Notes: a model not told the origin generated them from the sequence alone. Positions 43,561-55,142 are shown, counted from the stretch's first letter. The stretch is 64,000 nucleotides of DNA from Polyodon spathula (GCF_017654505.1 NC_054534.1:12379071-12443070); one strand, 5' to 3'. Made by a program: numbers and translations.

Positions 43561-43989
43561 TTTCTTGTCCTTGTTTTGGAATACTGTCTGATCGCGGCTG
43601 TGATGAGTTTAGTTTGACTTATTTTTTGCTCTGTGATTGTTCTGGTTGTTCTAATGTTTTTTTTTTTTTTTTATGCTGACACAGACCTGTAGCACTAGTG
43701 CTTGTTTATATGCAACAGCGCCAGGTTTGTACTTTTTTTGGTGGTGTGCAAGGGTGAGAGGGCAGACTCCCCTATATGGGGTTAGGAGAAAAACATTAAA
43801 TTCTCTTTCAAATGCCTTGTTTTTAAACAACAAAATTTAACATTTCAGTAAACCCAATTAGATAAAATGTCTACCTCGTTATGTAAGGTTATCTTCACTG
43901 TGTACTTACAATATCTAATTTCTGTGTGTATATATTGCTTGTATATGGCACATTGTTTCTACTATACTCCATAAAGTGGTATCATGTCG

Positions 43990-45250
43990 AAGCCCCATTG
44001 AATACGAAAAATATACAACAAAGTGGATGGATCCATAACCCACCAAAGCGTAAGTTCTGTGTTGCTGCTCGTTGCGAGTTATGTGGTCATTAAACTCTTG
44101 AATCAGAGCCATGCCTCTCTCCGTAGTGTCACTGACTACCTTCAATCCCTTGACAATTTTTTGGGCAGCTCCATTGTCACTGAATTTTTGTGGAGGAAGC
44201 CTTCAGGGAGACCCAAGGCATTGAAGAAGCCTTTAGTCTGTTGCATTATGCATGACGAATGCACTGGGCTTCCTGGTCACTCCAAGGTCAGAAAGCTGCA
44301 GCTTGATCCTCTTCGGCGGATCCTCAGTTCCATTGACCTCCTCTAATGCTAGCAGCAAGGCTCTTTTCTCATTGAGAGGAACCAAGCAGCTCCTCACTCA
44401 AGTACTACAAGTGCCCTAAAAATTTCTGTATGGCACCATCAGCAACACTCTGGTTGATTTTAAAGTACTTCTGGAGCCTTCCCTAGAACTTCAGATCATT
44501 CAGTGTGGGGTGGATGTAGCTATGGGAGAGGAGAGCCAGGATTGGATGTAGCCCCATGCAATGGTGAAGCAAAGCAGTTCACAAAGTTCATTCTCCTCTT
44601 TTGTTGTGACCTTAAATAATCCACCATCTTCCTTTGTCTGACAGAACATAAAGATCTTGAAGCCTTACAGCAGGTGCACCATCCATCGTGCTCTATGAAG
44701 TCATGCTGGAGCTTGGAAGCGAACTCTTCCAGGAGGCACACCACCCAAGAAGATGATGGTTTCGATAATCTTCTTTTGGTTCTGTTTCTTAAAGCTGTTG
44801 TTGGGAGAAGGTGAGAACTTTTTCTTTCATGTCGTCTGTGATCATCAAAGTCATTTCCTTGTCATCCAATCCTGTCCAAAACTTGATCAATGAGGCCCCA
44901 CCGATTTTGGAAAGCCCTTCTAGTGTCTTTCTCAACGACAACCTTGAGTACGTGGTTGCGACATGCAGAGGAGAGCAGTCTCTTTCCCATTTTCTGTTCC
45001 AAGAAGAGGCAAGCACCAGATTTGTGACCTGTTTTTGCAGGTTGTGTCAAAGGCCATACCACAAATGCGCTCCATGATGCCCCAATCTTCTATAGTTGTA
45101 TATACTGCACCAGCTGTGGATTCTCCTGTCCCATTCAGCAACTTTTGCACTGCAAGGAGCTGATCGACTCTAGACCCGGACACCAAAATTGGAAGATGAT
45201 CGACTGTCTCTTTGCCAGTTGAGAAGGAAAAGATGCATATCAAGCAAAAC
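43990..45250 (-). pseudogene. Unclassified transposase-like gene, degenerate
   Basis: Pieces on the minus strand in changing frames read HLPILVSGSRVDQLLAVQKL, then NGTGESTAGAVYTTIEDWGI, FDTT, LEQKMGKRLLSSACRNHVLK, FQNRWGLIDQ, and at the far end VSDTTERGMALIQEFN. I recall a widespread family of such proteins (SGxGxxQLLxVPKL...FDTTxxNTG...RHHVxE) in fish and cnidarians that behaves like a DDE transposon, but I do not know its accepted name. Many stops are present. Confidence 0.55.
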
Positions 45251-45499
45251 TAGTAAAAGCTTCAAGATTGATGAGGCACCTCTAAATACAATCCAATTCT
45301 GATTACATTTTGCAGGGAGTAGTTTTTCACCAATTGAAAAAAAATGAGGGGGTGAGAGGTCAAGATTTCATATTTTCATGTTTTACCATATCTATAGGAA
45401 CCACCCCAATGTATATGCATGGTGTTATAGAGATTTGAGTGCAACATATGTGCAATTGATAACATCCATTACTCTGAGAAACCTGGTCATGTCATAAAA

Positions 45500-45780
45500 C
45501 CATTTTAATATTTTGAAGCTACACCCGATTAAGTGGGATACTGTTATAATCTTTAACACTGTTTACCAATGCAGCCGTGACCTGATGGATAACTGCAGAA
45601 ATGGTAGATTGATTGAGTCCCACCAAGGAGCTTGTAACCCTTTGGAATGACCAAGAAGCATAGAAGGACAATGCTGTCAACAAATGAATATGCGGTGGTA
45701 CCACGCAACCCCTATTAGTAGACGATTCAAGATCCTCTCACAGAGCCTGACAGACAATAGCTGCCCTATCCAGACGCAAT
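45500..45780 (-). pseudogene. PIF/Harbinger transposase fragment
   Basis: The minus strand encodes HIHLLTALSFYASWSFQRVT and SLVGLNQSTISAVIHQVTAA, the helix-turn-helix part of Harbinger transposases (LxxALRFYAxGxFQxxxGDLxGxxQSTxSRxxxxVxxA). The remainder of the domain is absent. Confidence 0.78.
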
Positions 45781-46558
45781 CAAGTTTTTAGATTGTCATC
45801 TAGCAAATCCAAGAAATGGACCGTGGTCGTGTACACCCACTTTCAATATTGTCAGCATCTCAGTTGGGGTCTGTCAATCTCAGGCTCAAGCTCAAGCTCT
45901 AAAATTGCATTTGCTACTGCAGCTGCGACTCCAAACAAAGCCATGCTTGTTAAAAAAAAAACAAAGGACTTACCTGCAGTACTCTTTGAAGGTGTTATAT
46001 CATGTTTTGTTCCCGACCCCTCCCCCCTTTTCTACATGTAAATTAACTATTGATAAATTATGGCAATTAGCACTGATTTGGTTTAAATTTCCATGCAACC
46101 AAAATAAATAGTCACAGGAAGTGCTTATCTTTAATATATTAACTTTATTTCTGAAAATAGCATCAGCATGGTTATTTAATAAAGGAATTCCAATAACATC
46201 CTCTTGTATTTTGATGTAGAGAAACCACTGCTTATATTTCTGATCTTTGTATCAGTTATCTGGAATGCTTGAGAAACAATTTTCGATCTAGCAGTAAAAA
46301 ATCATTTACTAGGTGTTACCAGTCTGTGTTTGGATGGCTTTTATTTATTCATGGAGCTTTTTCATGGATTATTAGGCCATAATAAAACATGAAACATATC
46401 TATAAAGTAATATTTAAAAAAAGACAGCTGTCAGTTGAACGGATGTGCAAAGAAAAGGCACTGACCCAGCGGCACCTGGAATTATTAAAACAGAAATCAC
46501 ATGTCCATTACAGTATGAAAGAAAAACAAGTCACACATAAAGAATTGGATGAAAAATC

Positions 46559-46568
46559 CCCCCCCCCC

Positions 46569-46626
<58 letters not shown>
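46559..46626. repeat. C-run and (CA)n microsatellite
   Basis: About twelve C bases are followed by roughly 27 CA units. It creates long spurious open frames on both strands (Thr-His or Val-Cys repeats). Confidence 0.95.
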
Positions 46627-46627
<1 letters not shown>

Positions 46628-46629
46628 TT

Positions 46630-47060
46630 GTAATTAGCAGCATGTTCTTGACCACATTTATAATGGTTGGAGCACTTGCAGGGCATACAGAAACCCCAGG
46701 TAACAAAATATAACACCCTTGAAATTTGTTAAAATAATGTCCTGGCAATGTACCGTCTCAACCTACAAGGTGTCACTTAGTGGTACCCTGCTCCACCACA
46801 ATCTTCTTCGATCTAACATGATCTGAATCCAAGAAGAAATTATCCAGGATCAAATAAATGAAAGACAGACAAAAATAAGTTTTTGCTGTTGAAATTAAAA
46901 ACAAAACAAAACAAAAAATAACTAGGGAACTTAATTTGAACTGCTACAAATATTATTTGTCTAATTAACATATATTTGTAATAATGTCCTTGATAGTTTC
47001 TGAAGAATACTACCAAGAAACACACAAGTCTATGTACAGTAGCTTTGAGAAAGAAACATA
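46630..47060. other. Intronic stretch
   Basis: AT-rich, with nothing that I recognise. Confidence 0.5.
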
Positions 47061-47061
47061 C

Positions 47062-47206
47062 CCCAACTCTAGCTTACAAACTCTATTGACAGAGATATTT
47101 CTGTTGTTGTCATCATCAAAACATGAGGTCCCATCTATGACAGCGTCCAACAAATTCTCAGAAAATTGTCCATCAACAGGTCGACAGTGAACCTTGCATG
47201 GGTTTA
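47062..47206 (-). pseudogene. ADAMTS12: ADAMTS12 Cys-rich domain exon, degraded
   Basis: The acceptor TCTTCTGTAG precedes codons for [20 protein letters not shown] and AVIDGTSCF, an excellent match to the ADAMTS7/12 Cys-rich domain. The end should read RNVCxNGxCK but reads [10 protein letters not shown], losing a conserved Cys (Ser here) and the Gly (Arg here). The donor GG/GTATGT gives a phase that does not fit the next recognisable exon at 31.7 kb. Confidence 0.87.
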
Positions 47207-47930
47207 CTACAGAAGAGACAAAAACAAACACTGTAACAGAGGTGCTTTGTCCTCCTAACCAAAACAGATGTCCTAATAGTTGGTATATTGGAACAAGAGC
47301 AAGAGCACAGTGAGTTAAGAATTAACTCTACCATAGATGCTCTGGTGCAGGAGAGGTACCTGCTTGTGAAAATAAATTACAGAAACTGTTACGGGGTCAC
47401 TAATACTATTGTATTTATTACTATCAGATGCAGATTAACACCAATTTAATAATTGTAATTCAGCATTGTTCATCGTGAAGTCCTGCCTAATCAGGATTAC
47501 AAAGGTGTCTTGTCAGTAGATGCAATTTAATTACATCCTTTCCATAGAACTGAATTACAGTATCTAGGCCACTTAAGTACATTGGATTAATCTGTAAAAG
47601 TGCATTTGTTATGCATCACAAAAAAACAAAATAATGCATTAGCATTGTGAACATGCCTTCATCCAACGCATTGAGTTGCATTTCAACAAATAAAGTACTC
47701 ATGGATGGTTTTAGCAAAACCTGACAAAACTTTACAATATACTCTTTTAATAAGTCAGCAAAACAAGATGTCTGTATTATTAAGTAGGAAGATGTGAGCT
47801 AACATACAATGAAACTAACACCTACATCTTGTGCTATGATAAATGCTACTGAACAGGGTGAGACTGACAGCAAAAATGCTCCTGAAAATAATAACCTCTT
47901 AATCCCTTTTTTTTGGTCTGTTTTTTTTGG
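47207..47930. other. Intronic stretch
   Basis: AT-rich intron without a gene or repeat that I recognise. Confidence 0.5.
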
Positions 47931-47984
47931 TTGTCAGTCATCTAATTAGATTCAGAATTTTGACAGCGTGGGCGAGATCACATG

Positions 47985-49345
47985 ATCTGCTGGAGATATG
48001 GCTGCCTAAGGCTTTTGCTCCGTACCCTTCATCTCCCCATTTACATATTACTCAAGGCATAACTTAATTCTTCACTCTTATCTCGATCCGGTTAAGCTTT
48101 ACTTCACCTCGGGATGGCACAGAACCAGAAAAAGAGTCTTTCCTCCCAGCTGGCGTCCCCCTTTAAATGAGATCAAAGTTGCTCCCAGTCTGATCTCTTC
48201 TCCATTGTTGAGGTCTGCATGGAGTGGCATCAACAGTACTTTGAATCACAATTTTTTCGTTTGGAGGAAATGAGCAGAGGATCAGAAGCCAAAGCCAGAG
48301 TTTGTTAATGTATCGCATGACATAAGAACACAAAATCAGCCTCTTTTTGCAGTACCAGAATTGAACAGCTGGAGGCAGATTTACAGGACAGGAACAGGCG
48401 GCCCAATCTTTGCACTGTGGGCATGGAGGAGAATTCTGAGTGCTCGGATGCCCACCACATATACAACGGGAAGAATCCTCTGGCTCTCCCGGGTAAAGAA
48501 ATTAAATTATTTCTTGACTATAGCAATTATATGGCACAACGCCACAAGGGCTTCTCTCAGCTGATCATTCGAGCTCGTTCGCAAGGATTGCAAACTTTCC
48601 TACTGTACACAGACACCCTTAAACTTATCCACAATTCTAAAGAACATCTGTTTTAAACAGCAGCAGACGCTGAGGAGTTGTTGGATTCGCTGGGGTCTTC
48701 TGGTCTGGTCTGGGCCCAAGACGGAAGACCCGGTGCCTCGACTTGAGTAGTTCTTGATTGTTCTTTTTCTGCCCGAAACCATCTGGGTCACAGATAATAG
48801 CTTTTTATTTCAAGTTCGGCACCATTTTCAGAGTGTTCTGGGGTGGGACTATGAGACTATGTTTTGTTGTTTTCATTGTTTCTTGGGTTGGTGTGGGGGG
48901 TGGAGGGGAGGGAGAGGACCGCATGGGATTGTATACTGTGTCAGCTCCCTTATTTATTGCTACTCTTTTTTTCACTCAGATAATTCATAGGGTCTTTTGA
49001 TCGCTTGTTACTGATCAGTAAGTTTATTTTCGATACTCATGACTAATTTGTCACTATTACCCTGGAATGTGAGGGGTCTGAATGCACCTCATAAACGTAC
49101 AAGCTGTCTTGAACTCCTGAGTAGGAAAAGAGTTGATACTGCCATGTTTCAAGAAGCACATCTCATGCAGAAAGACATTCCTAGACTCACAAATAGATAT
49201 TATCATGCTATTGCTTCTTCATCTTCAGATAAAAAATAAGGGGGTTCTGATTGTTGGAACTTGTCCTGTATTTGCTCTTGTAATGTGTTGTTTGTTCCAA
49301 ATAAATAAATAAATAAATAAAATATCTAAAAAAAAAAATAATAAT
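47985..49345 (+). mobile_element. L1-like LINE remnant with internal deletion
   Basis: A plus-strand ORF1 piece at 48,360-48,656 reads QLEADLQDRNRRPNL-like, GMEENSECSDAHHIYN and HNSKEHLF (L1 ORF1 RRM/C-terminal region). Then at 49,039-49,239 comes the ORF2 start, LLPWNVRGLNAPHKRT and MFQEAHLMQKDIPRLTNRYY (L1 endonuclease, WNVRGLN and QExHL). After about 67 codons ORF2 stops, and the sequence passes into (AAAT)n and A-rich tails. Nearly all of ORF2 is missing. Confidence 0.85.
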
Positions 49346-50099
49346 TTTGACAGCTTCAGCAAAAAAAAAAAAAAAAAAAAAGTTGACATTAATACAAGTG
49401 AAAATAATTCAAATGCATCTTGTTCTACACACTTTAAGAAGCATCCTCCAGATTAAAATGTCCAGTCCACCAATGCCACATATGCAGCAATTTGCTGAAG
49501 CTGTCAAAAATGAAGGTTAACTGGGTCAATGGATACAGTAAAACCTGCTTGATGTCACAAATATTAATGCCATGCTCTGCTCATTATCACCACATTGAAA
49601 TGTCCCGGTCAGAATATATGGCAGTCAATGCAAACAAGCTCCTGATAATATCCCTTTGGTTATGATCACACTCTGCTTAATAACGATCAGATTTACCAGC
49701 CATGTACTGATTTCACTCACTTAATATAATGTCATACTGTGCATATATATTTACATTTGTATACTATACACACTCCTCCAATTTAAACCAGGGATTGGAC
49801 AACGTCATCTGCCATTGCTAGTACTGTACTATACTAGATAGGAGTTTGTAACGGAGGCTTGTCTCCTCTGATGAAAAAACTCTCTGGGCTCCTCTAATTA
49901 AAACCTGTGTTGAGATCATGTGATCTGCTACTGCCAGCACTGTGGTTACTAGCAGGTGGGAGTTTATAATGGATATTTGCTTCCTAACTGCTGTTTATAT
50001 AGGAATGTTGAATCTAAAGTTTTGGTTAATATTTTGTCTTTGCAATTCAGACAACATGTTTTTTGTTTTTGTTTTATTGCACATTATTACATTATAATA

Positions 50100-50140
<41 letters not shown>

Positions 50141-50680
50141 ATAAGGCTCGACAGGCCATCTGTATACATCAAATACACAGACGCCTCGGGGCGTTGTGAG
50201 GCACGAGAGGAAATCGAGTGCCTCCAACCACCAAGAAGTCCATGCATTCAATGTATAAAAATAAATATGGCATCTCGGATTTCTGAGAGAGATGAATAAT
50301 GTGCAAAAGTGTCTTTTTATGTTTTTCTGTAGCGTTTACAGACCTCTAAAAATATATTTTTTTAAGTGACAAAGTAGGGGTGACTGTGTATAAAGATATC
50401 TTCCAGTTCATTGCATTGTTCTTCATCCAAATTGGCATGTCTGCTTACTACTTTGGTATTTTTTGCAAGTAATTGGTCGCTCAGTTTCATAGTTACTATC
50501 ATACATCTGCAACTGTAAAAGCAAGATGGCTACCCTCCGATACTTTAAATTCTGTGAGGCAGCACAGTGATGTCTAATATGTGACAAGGCTCCAACTGTT
50601 CGTATCCATCCAATATATGGACAGCTGGAACCTTGCTCGACCAATCACATTGCTTATTTCATGTTATATACAGTATATGG
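49346..50680. other. Intronic stretch
   Basis: No gene. It contains A-runs (49,361-49,381), a (CA)n tract at 50,101-50,133, and a segment at 49,530-49,740 with GATGTCACAAATATTAATGC-like words that may be an old DNA transposon piece. Confidence 0.45.
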
Positions 50681-50891
50681 GTGTGTGTATGTGAGACAGG
50701 ACGGCAGAGAAATGATGATGTCCCCAGACCAGGAAGCTGACAGAGGCACAGACAGGCAGGTACTTGCAGGTTAATGCAAAGCCAGCCTTCGGATCTCTCC
50801 ATTTTCTTGAAACAAAAACAAAAAGTGTACCCGCATTACCTGTTCTGGCCTGGGCCAGTGGAGGCGCTAAAATTCCACACTAGACACCATA

Positions 50892-51430
50892 TGTGACAGG
50901 ACGGAAGACCAGGCCAGGAAGCTAACTCTGACACAGGACTGTGGGTTGATGAGCTGTGGCGCGTTTTTATTCCAAAATACAATTATTAAACAAAAACAGC
51001 GCTCACAGAGCAAATTAAAAGGTTGAATCCAAACAAGTCTCGAACACAAACAAAATAAACCTCCCCAAACAAGCATTGTGCTGGTGCTTCCAGCACACGT
51101 AGCAATTTTTATTTTTTTTACTTACATTTTTTCTTTCTGTTTCGTTTTTACTTTCAATTTGTCTCGTCTCTCTCGTTCCTCCTTCCAAGATGATCACATC
51201 CCACACGAGTTTAGAGGGATGGAGCTTTAACACCATCCACGCTTCCAAACAATGTGAAACAAGTGCCTGTTTTAAATAAACTGCAACAAATATATTTAAA
51301 TCATGCAATAACATCACCCGTTCCCAAATAATACATTTCCTTTTTTAAATCATAATACACTATTTACAATATAATTTCCACAAAATAATCCTTTTAACTA
51401 TACTTAACAGCAGGGCTTTACCCTGTCCCA
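50892..51430 (-). repeat. LTR in minus orientation with adjoining primer site
   Basis: On the minus strand it starts TGGGACAGGGTAAAGCCC and ends CTGGTCTTCCGTCCTGTCACA. Directly beyond that end the minus strand continues TATGGTGTCTAGTGTGGAAT, a TGG-type primer site, so this is a 5' LTR with a short internal stub (about 50,690-50,891) instead of a solo LTR. No coding part remains. Confidence 0.7.
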
Positions 51431-51460
51431 CTAACTACGCACAGGGCTCTCCGCTGCCTG

Positions 51461-51465
<5 letters not shown>

Positions 51466-51527
<62 letters not shown>

Positions 51528-51530
51528 ATT
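51466..51530. repeat. (TA)n microsatellite
   Basis: About 30 TA units with small interruptions. Confidence 0.95.
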
Positions 51531-52585
51531 CACTGTGGAATTTTGAGGAGGTACTGCCTCCCTTGCCTACTCTAAGGAGACTCCACTGCTGTCTACTGTG
51601 TAGATGCAAAGTGTTCCTTCTAATCTCAACAATGTGCTCAGGGATGAAGTTAATTTATAATGTAGATCTTGTAATACCCAAACCACAGTTGTGTGTAAAT
51701 AGACATTAACGAAAAAAATGAATTTCTGTGTTCAGATCTGGACAAGGAATACATAAAAAAATTAAAAAGGTAAGCATAGTCCTGTTATAGTTGTTTGAAA
51801 AGGTACTGTTATAAAAAAATAAAGTATTTATGTGTATTAAATACATTACATAGATGTTTATTTAACACAAATATTAAAATATTACAATGTATTACAGGCA
51901 TAAATGTATTTTTAAAATTGTTAAAATCTTTGTAGTCGTGATCATTCAATTATTTATTTATTATTTATTTATTTTTAGCCGTGACTGTGTCAAGATTTAT
52001 ACATATTTTTTTAACATATTTATCTTCATCAATCATTAGTGGAACTCACATGGGTTGCTACAGGGGGCTGGGGCTGTGACACCCATCAAGGAGCTTTGGA
52101 TAGGATTTATAGACTGATTTCTAGTCGCTGCATTTCCTGCAAAATTTCCACTAACCAGAAGCCTGTTAATCTTTTGTTTTTATTGTTATTTGAAAACAGG
52201 GAAATGAAAAGATGTATTCCAGAGTTTTTTTTTTTATAATATTATTGTAGAAAAGAATATTGGTAATAAAAAGTGAAATATTCTACTGAACAACGATGAT
52301 GTTTTGAATGCTGGCACAATGATGAATGTTTAATGTGCATTAAATGCAGTGGATCACTCACTGTGGGTTGTTGCACTGTCTCTCTGCAGACTGAATTCCA
52401 GCACCACAGATCCGTGTGCAATGGGACCAGAAACTCTGCATGCCCCATTTCCCATTCGTTTTATCAGGGCGTTTCCACACAACCACACGCTCTCCAGAAA
52501 GACACCACTGGATAGGAAACAAACATCAAAGACACAGCATAGCAAATCAGATGGTTATTAAAAAAGATGAATATTTCTACATTAC
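51531..52585. other. Intronic stretch
   Basis: AT-rich. Open frames at 52.2-52.66 kb overlap on both strands but match nothing I know. Confidence 0.45.
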
Positions 52586-52924
52586 TGTAACAAAGTGCCC
52601 ACCCCTGTGTGTATTTTTCTGTTATGTTGCATGTGGTGTGTTAAATGTTGGTGTATAGGCATTGGTACACAAGATATAAATGGGTCTGTGTTTCACGTGT
52701 GTTTAGAAATGTATCATTGTATTTAGGCACGAGGATTGCACAGCACTTCACGTGCAAGTAAAATGTAATAATATGTGAGCAAGGGGAATTTCATTTTATT
52801 AATTCACGTGCAGTTGTACTGAGACTCCAATTGAATGATTGATTAGCAATCGAGTCTTGGTACAGTTGTATAAATACTTCATGTTTTCACCAACTTGGGG
52901 TTGGGTGTTCGGTGAGTGGAGAAC

Positions 52925-52995
<71 letters not shown>

Positions 52996-53174
52996 AGAAA
53001 TCGTTTACAACAATTGCTATTGCATTGCCGTGTCCTGTTTCTGTTTGTTCAAACCTTTTTATTTTGCAATAAACCAGCGCAAGCAGGCGCCATCATTGTT
53101 TCATTTCATCCGTCCTGTCTGTGTGTATTCCTTTCCTGGTTCTGACAGAGCTCACTTCGGCCGTCTTTGTGACA
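52586..53174 (+). repeat. LTR (plus orientation) of a gag-like element
   Basis: It starts TGTAACAAAGTGCCCACCCC and ends CGTCTTTGTGACA (589 bases). It has TATAAATA at 52,869, a long (GA)n tract at 52,927-52,991 and CAATAAAC near 53,068. It is homologous to the solo LTR at 16.1 kb and, inverted, to 54,434-55,047. Confidence 0.88.
52927..52991. repeat. (GA)n microsatellite inside an LTR
   Basis: About 32 GA units. The sister LTRs have only a short CTCTCTC/GAGAGAG at the same place, so this is an expansion in one copy. Confidence 0.95.
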
Positions 53175-53175
53175 C

Positions 53176-54084
53176 ATGGTGTCCTGCGTTGGATTTAACA
53201 GTGCCACCAAACGCCAGACCAGGAGAGGTGTTTTGTGTGGGGGAGAAAAAAATAAACAAAAACATGGGAAAAAGTGGCCAGAGGAAGCAGCAACCTCCCC
53301 AGCAGTTTTGAAAACTGCGTCCAGGGAAATTCGGGACGAGGACCTGGATGCATTTGTGGAGGCTTGGGAGAGCCAAGGGGGATGGTGCCTCCTGTGCAAG
53401 CTCTACTGGAATGGAGTGGCTGACTGCCCTCTCCTGGATACAGAAGGGGGGCAGTCTCCACACCAGCAGCCAGAGCCAGAGCACCTAGAGGCCCAGGAGA
53501 GGAAGGTGAGCAGACAGAGGCAGAGAGGGAGAAAGGTGTGGAGGAATAATGAGGAGCCAGAGCGTCCACCGCCCAAGGCTCCACCAGCAGAGGAAGAATG
53601 CCTGCTGGTTTTGCCTCCAGAGCCAGAGGGAGATGAGCCATCTCCACCGCCAGAGGGAGAGGAGCCATTGCTGCTGTCTCCAGTGCCAGAGGGAGAGGTC
53701 CCACCGCTGTCTCCAGAGCAGCAGGAGCTGCCTCTGCCTTCACCAACACAACCAGCAGAGGAAGAATGCCTGCTGGTTTCCCCTTCTGTGGCAGAGGCAG
53801 AGCCGCACCACTCCCCTGCAGGACAGGCAGAGCCTCACCACTCCCCTGCAGGACAGGCAGAGCCGCACCAGTCCCCTGCAGGAGAGGCAGAGCCGCACCA
53901 GTCCCCTGTGGTAGGGGTGGACTGCACGTCGCTCCTACCTCCGTCGCCAGGAGACTGCACGCCACTCCTACCTCTGTCGCCAGGAGACTGCACGTCGCTC
54001 CCGCCTCTGCCTCTGGGAGACTACATGCCTCCGCCACCTCCATCGGCAGGAGCTGCCTCTGCCTCCTCCACCAGCAGAGGGTGA
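53176..54084 (+). CDS. Gag-like, Pro/Glu-rich protein of an LTR element (frame broken near its end)
   Basis: A 302-codon frame starts just after the LTR and overlaps the primer site (TGGTGTCCTGCGTTGG at 53,177). Residues about 74-87 (CLLCKLYWNGVADC) look like a CCHC zinc knuckle with the spacing C-x2-C-x4-x-x4-C, but the His is Asn. The rest is acidic Pro-rich repeats (PEGEEPLLLSP-type) and four tandem 10-residue units (AEPHHSPAGQ). At about 54,050 the frame slips. The same repeat style continues in another frame (PAEGECLLGPFP) to a stop near 54,338, so the original protein was about 85 residues longer. I know similar predicted proteins in sturgeon genomes but no function. An equally long antisense frame is a compositional shadow. 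Confidence 0.6.
   Translation: MVSCVGFNSATKRQTRRGVLCGGEKNKQKHGKKWPEEAATSPAVLKTASREIRDEDLDAFVEAWESQGGWCLLCKLYWNGVADCPLLDTEGGQSPHQQPEPEHLEAQERKVSRQRQRGRKVWRNNEEPERPPPKAPPAEEECLLVLPPEPEGDEPSPPPEGEEPLLLSPVPEGEVPPLSPEQQELPLPSPTQPAEEECLLVSPSVAEAEPHHSPAGQAEPHHSPAGQAEPHQSPAGEAEPHQSPVVGVDCTSLLPPSPGDCTPLLPLSPGDCTSLPPLPLGDYMPPPPPSAGAASASSTSRG
53806..53916 (+). repeat. 30-bp coding tandem repeat, about 3.7 copies
   Basis: Units such as GCCGCACCACTCCCCTGCAG plus GACAGGCAGA repeat in frame and encode AEPHHSPAGQ or AEPHQSPAGE. Confidence 0.85.
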
Positions 54085-54250
54085 ATGCCTGCTGGGTCCT
54101 TTTCCACCAGCAGAGGGTGAATGCCTGCTGGGTCCCCATCCACCAGCAAAGGGTGAATGCCTGCTGGGTCCCTTTCCACCAGCAGAGGATGAATGCTTGC
54201 TGTTATCACTTCCCCCACCAGCAGAGGATGAATGCCTGCTGGTATCATTT
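54071..54250 (+). repeat. 36-bp tandem repeat, about 5 copies
   Basis: Units built on AGCAGAGGGTGAATGCCTGC followed by TGGGTCCNTTTCCACC, coding (in the shifted frame) for AEGECLLGPFPP-type repeats. Confidence 0.85.
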
Positions 54251-54433
54251 CCCCCACCCTCACAAGGAGAGGAGCTGGAGCTGCCTCTGCCTCCATCACC
54301 ATCAGGGGGAGAGGAGCAGGAGCTGCCTCTCCCGTGACAAGAAAGAGTACCAGGACTTGATGCTGGCATTCCTCAGCAGTCACTACATAGTCTGCTAGGG
54401 GGAGCAAGGGGGAAAACAGCCCGGCCGCAGCGG

Positions 54434-55047
54434 CTACGAAGTGGGCCGAGTCAGAACCAGGAAAAGAATACACACAGACAGGACGGGTGAAATGAAACAA
54501 TGATGGCGCCTGCTTGCGCCGGTTTATTGCAAAATAAAAAGGGTTGAACAAACAAAAACAGGACACGGCACTCTACGCCAAAATAAAATAGACAAACAAA
54601 AGCAGACTATACTTAACAAAATGGTGCACGGACAGACACACTGACAAACACGGTGAGTTTTAAATACACAAGTGTCGTGCTGGTCCCACCAGCACGCAAT
54701 AGCAATTGTTGTAAACAATTTTTTCCTCCTCTCTCTCCCGTTCTCTAGTCACCGAACACCCAACCCCGAGTGGGTGGAAACATGCTGCTTTTATGCAGCT
54801 GTACCAAGACTCGATTACTAATCAATCATTCAATTGGAGTCTCGGTACAACTGCATGTGAATTAATAAACTGAAATTCCCTGTGCTCACATATTATTACT
54901 TTTTACTTGCACGTGAAGTGCTGTGCAATCCTCGTGCCTAAATACAGACCAGTTTATATCCCGTGTACCAATGCCTATACACCAACATTTAACACACCAC
55001 ATGCAACATAACAGAAAAATACACACAGGGGCGGGCACTTTGTTACA
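54434..55047 (-). repeat. Second LTR copy, inverted relative to the first
   Basis: This stretch is the reverse complement of the LTR at 52,586-53,174: GGAAAAGAATACACACAGAC near its inner end and GGGCGGGCACTTTGTTACA at its outer end. The inner 10-15 bases (the end next to a primer site) are missing. A purine-rich GGGGGAGCAAGGGGGAAAAC lies just inside it at about 54,398. Confidence 0.88.
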
Positions 55048-55053
55048 CATTAT

Positions 55054-55102
<49 letters not shown>

Positions 55103-55142
55103 CATATATAATATATATATATATTTATATATATATATTTAT
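55047..55142. repeat. (TA)n microsatellite
   Basis: TA units with a few breaks, starting right at the outer LTR end. Confidence 0.93.

Noticed and set aside
46497..46748. Poly Val-Cys open frame
   Set aside because: It is a translation of the CA microsatellite.
53195..54139. 314-codon antisense frame rich in Leu, Ala and Glu
   Set aside because: It is the mirror of the Pro/Glu-rich tandem repeats. It has no start context, no domain and no independent support.
53806..54250. Regular repeats resembling a CRISPR array
   Set aside because: The units are contiguous tandem repeats without unique spacers, in eukaryotic DNA, and inside a coding frame.
53766..54398. 210-codon frame rich in Cys, Arg and Gln in the same tandem repeats
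   Set aside because: It is a third reading of the 30- and 36-bp repeats; the acidic Pro-rich frame fits the related fragment at 24.5 kb better.
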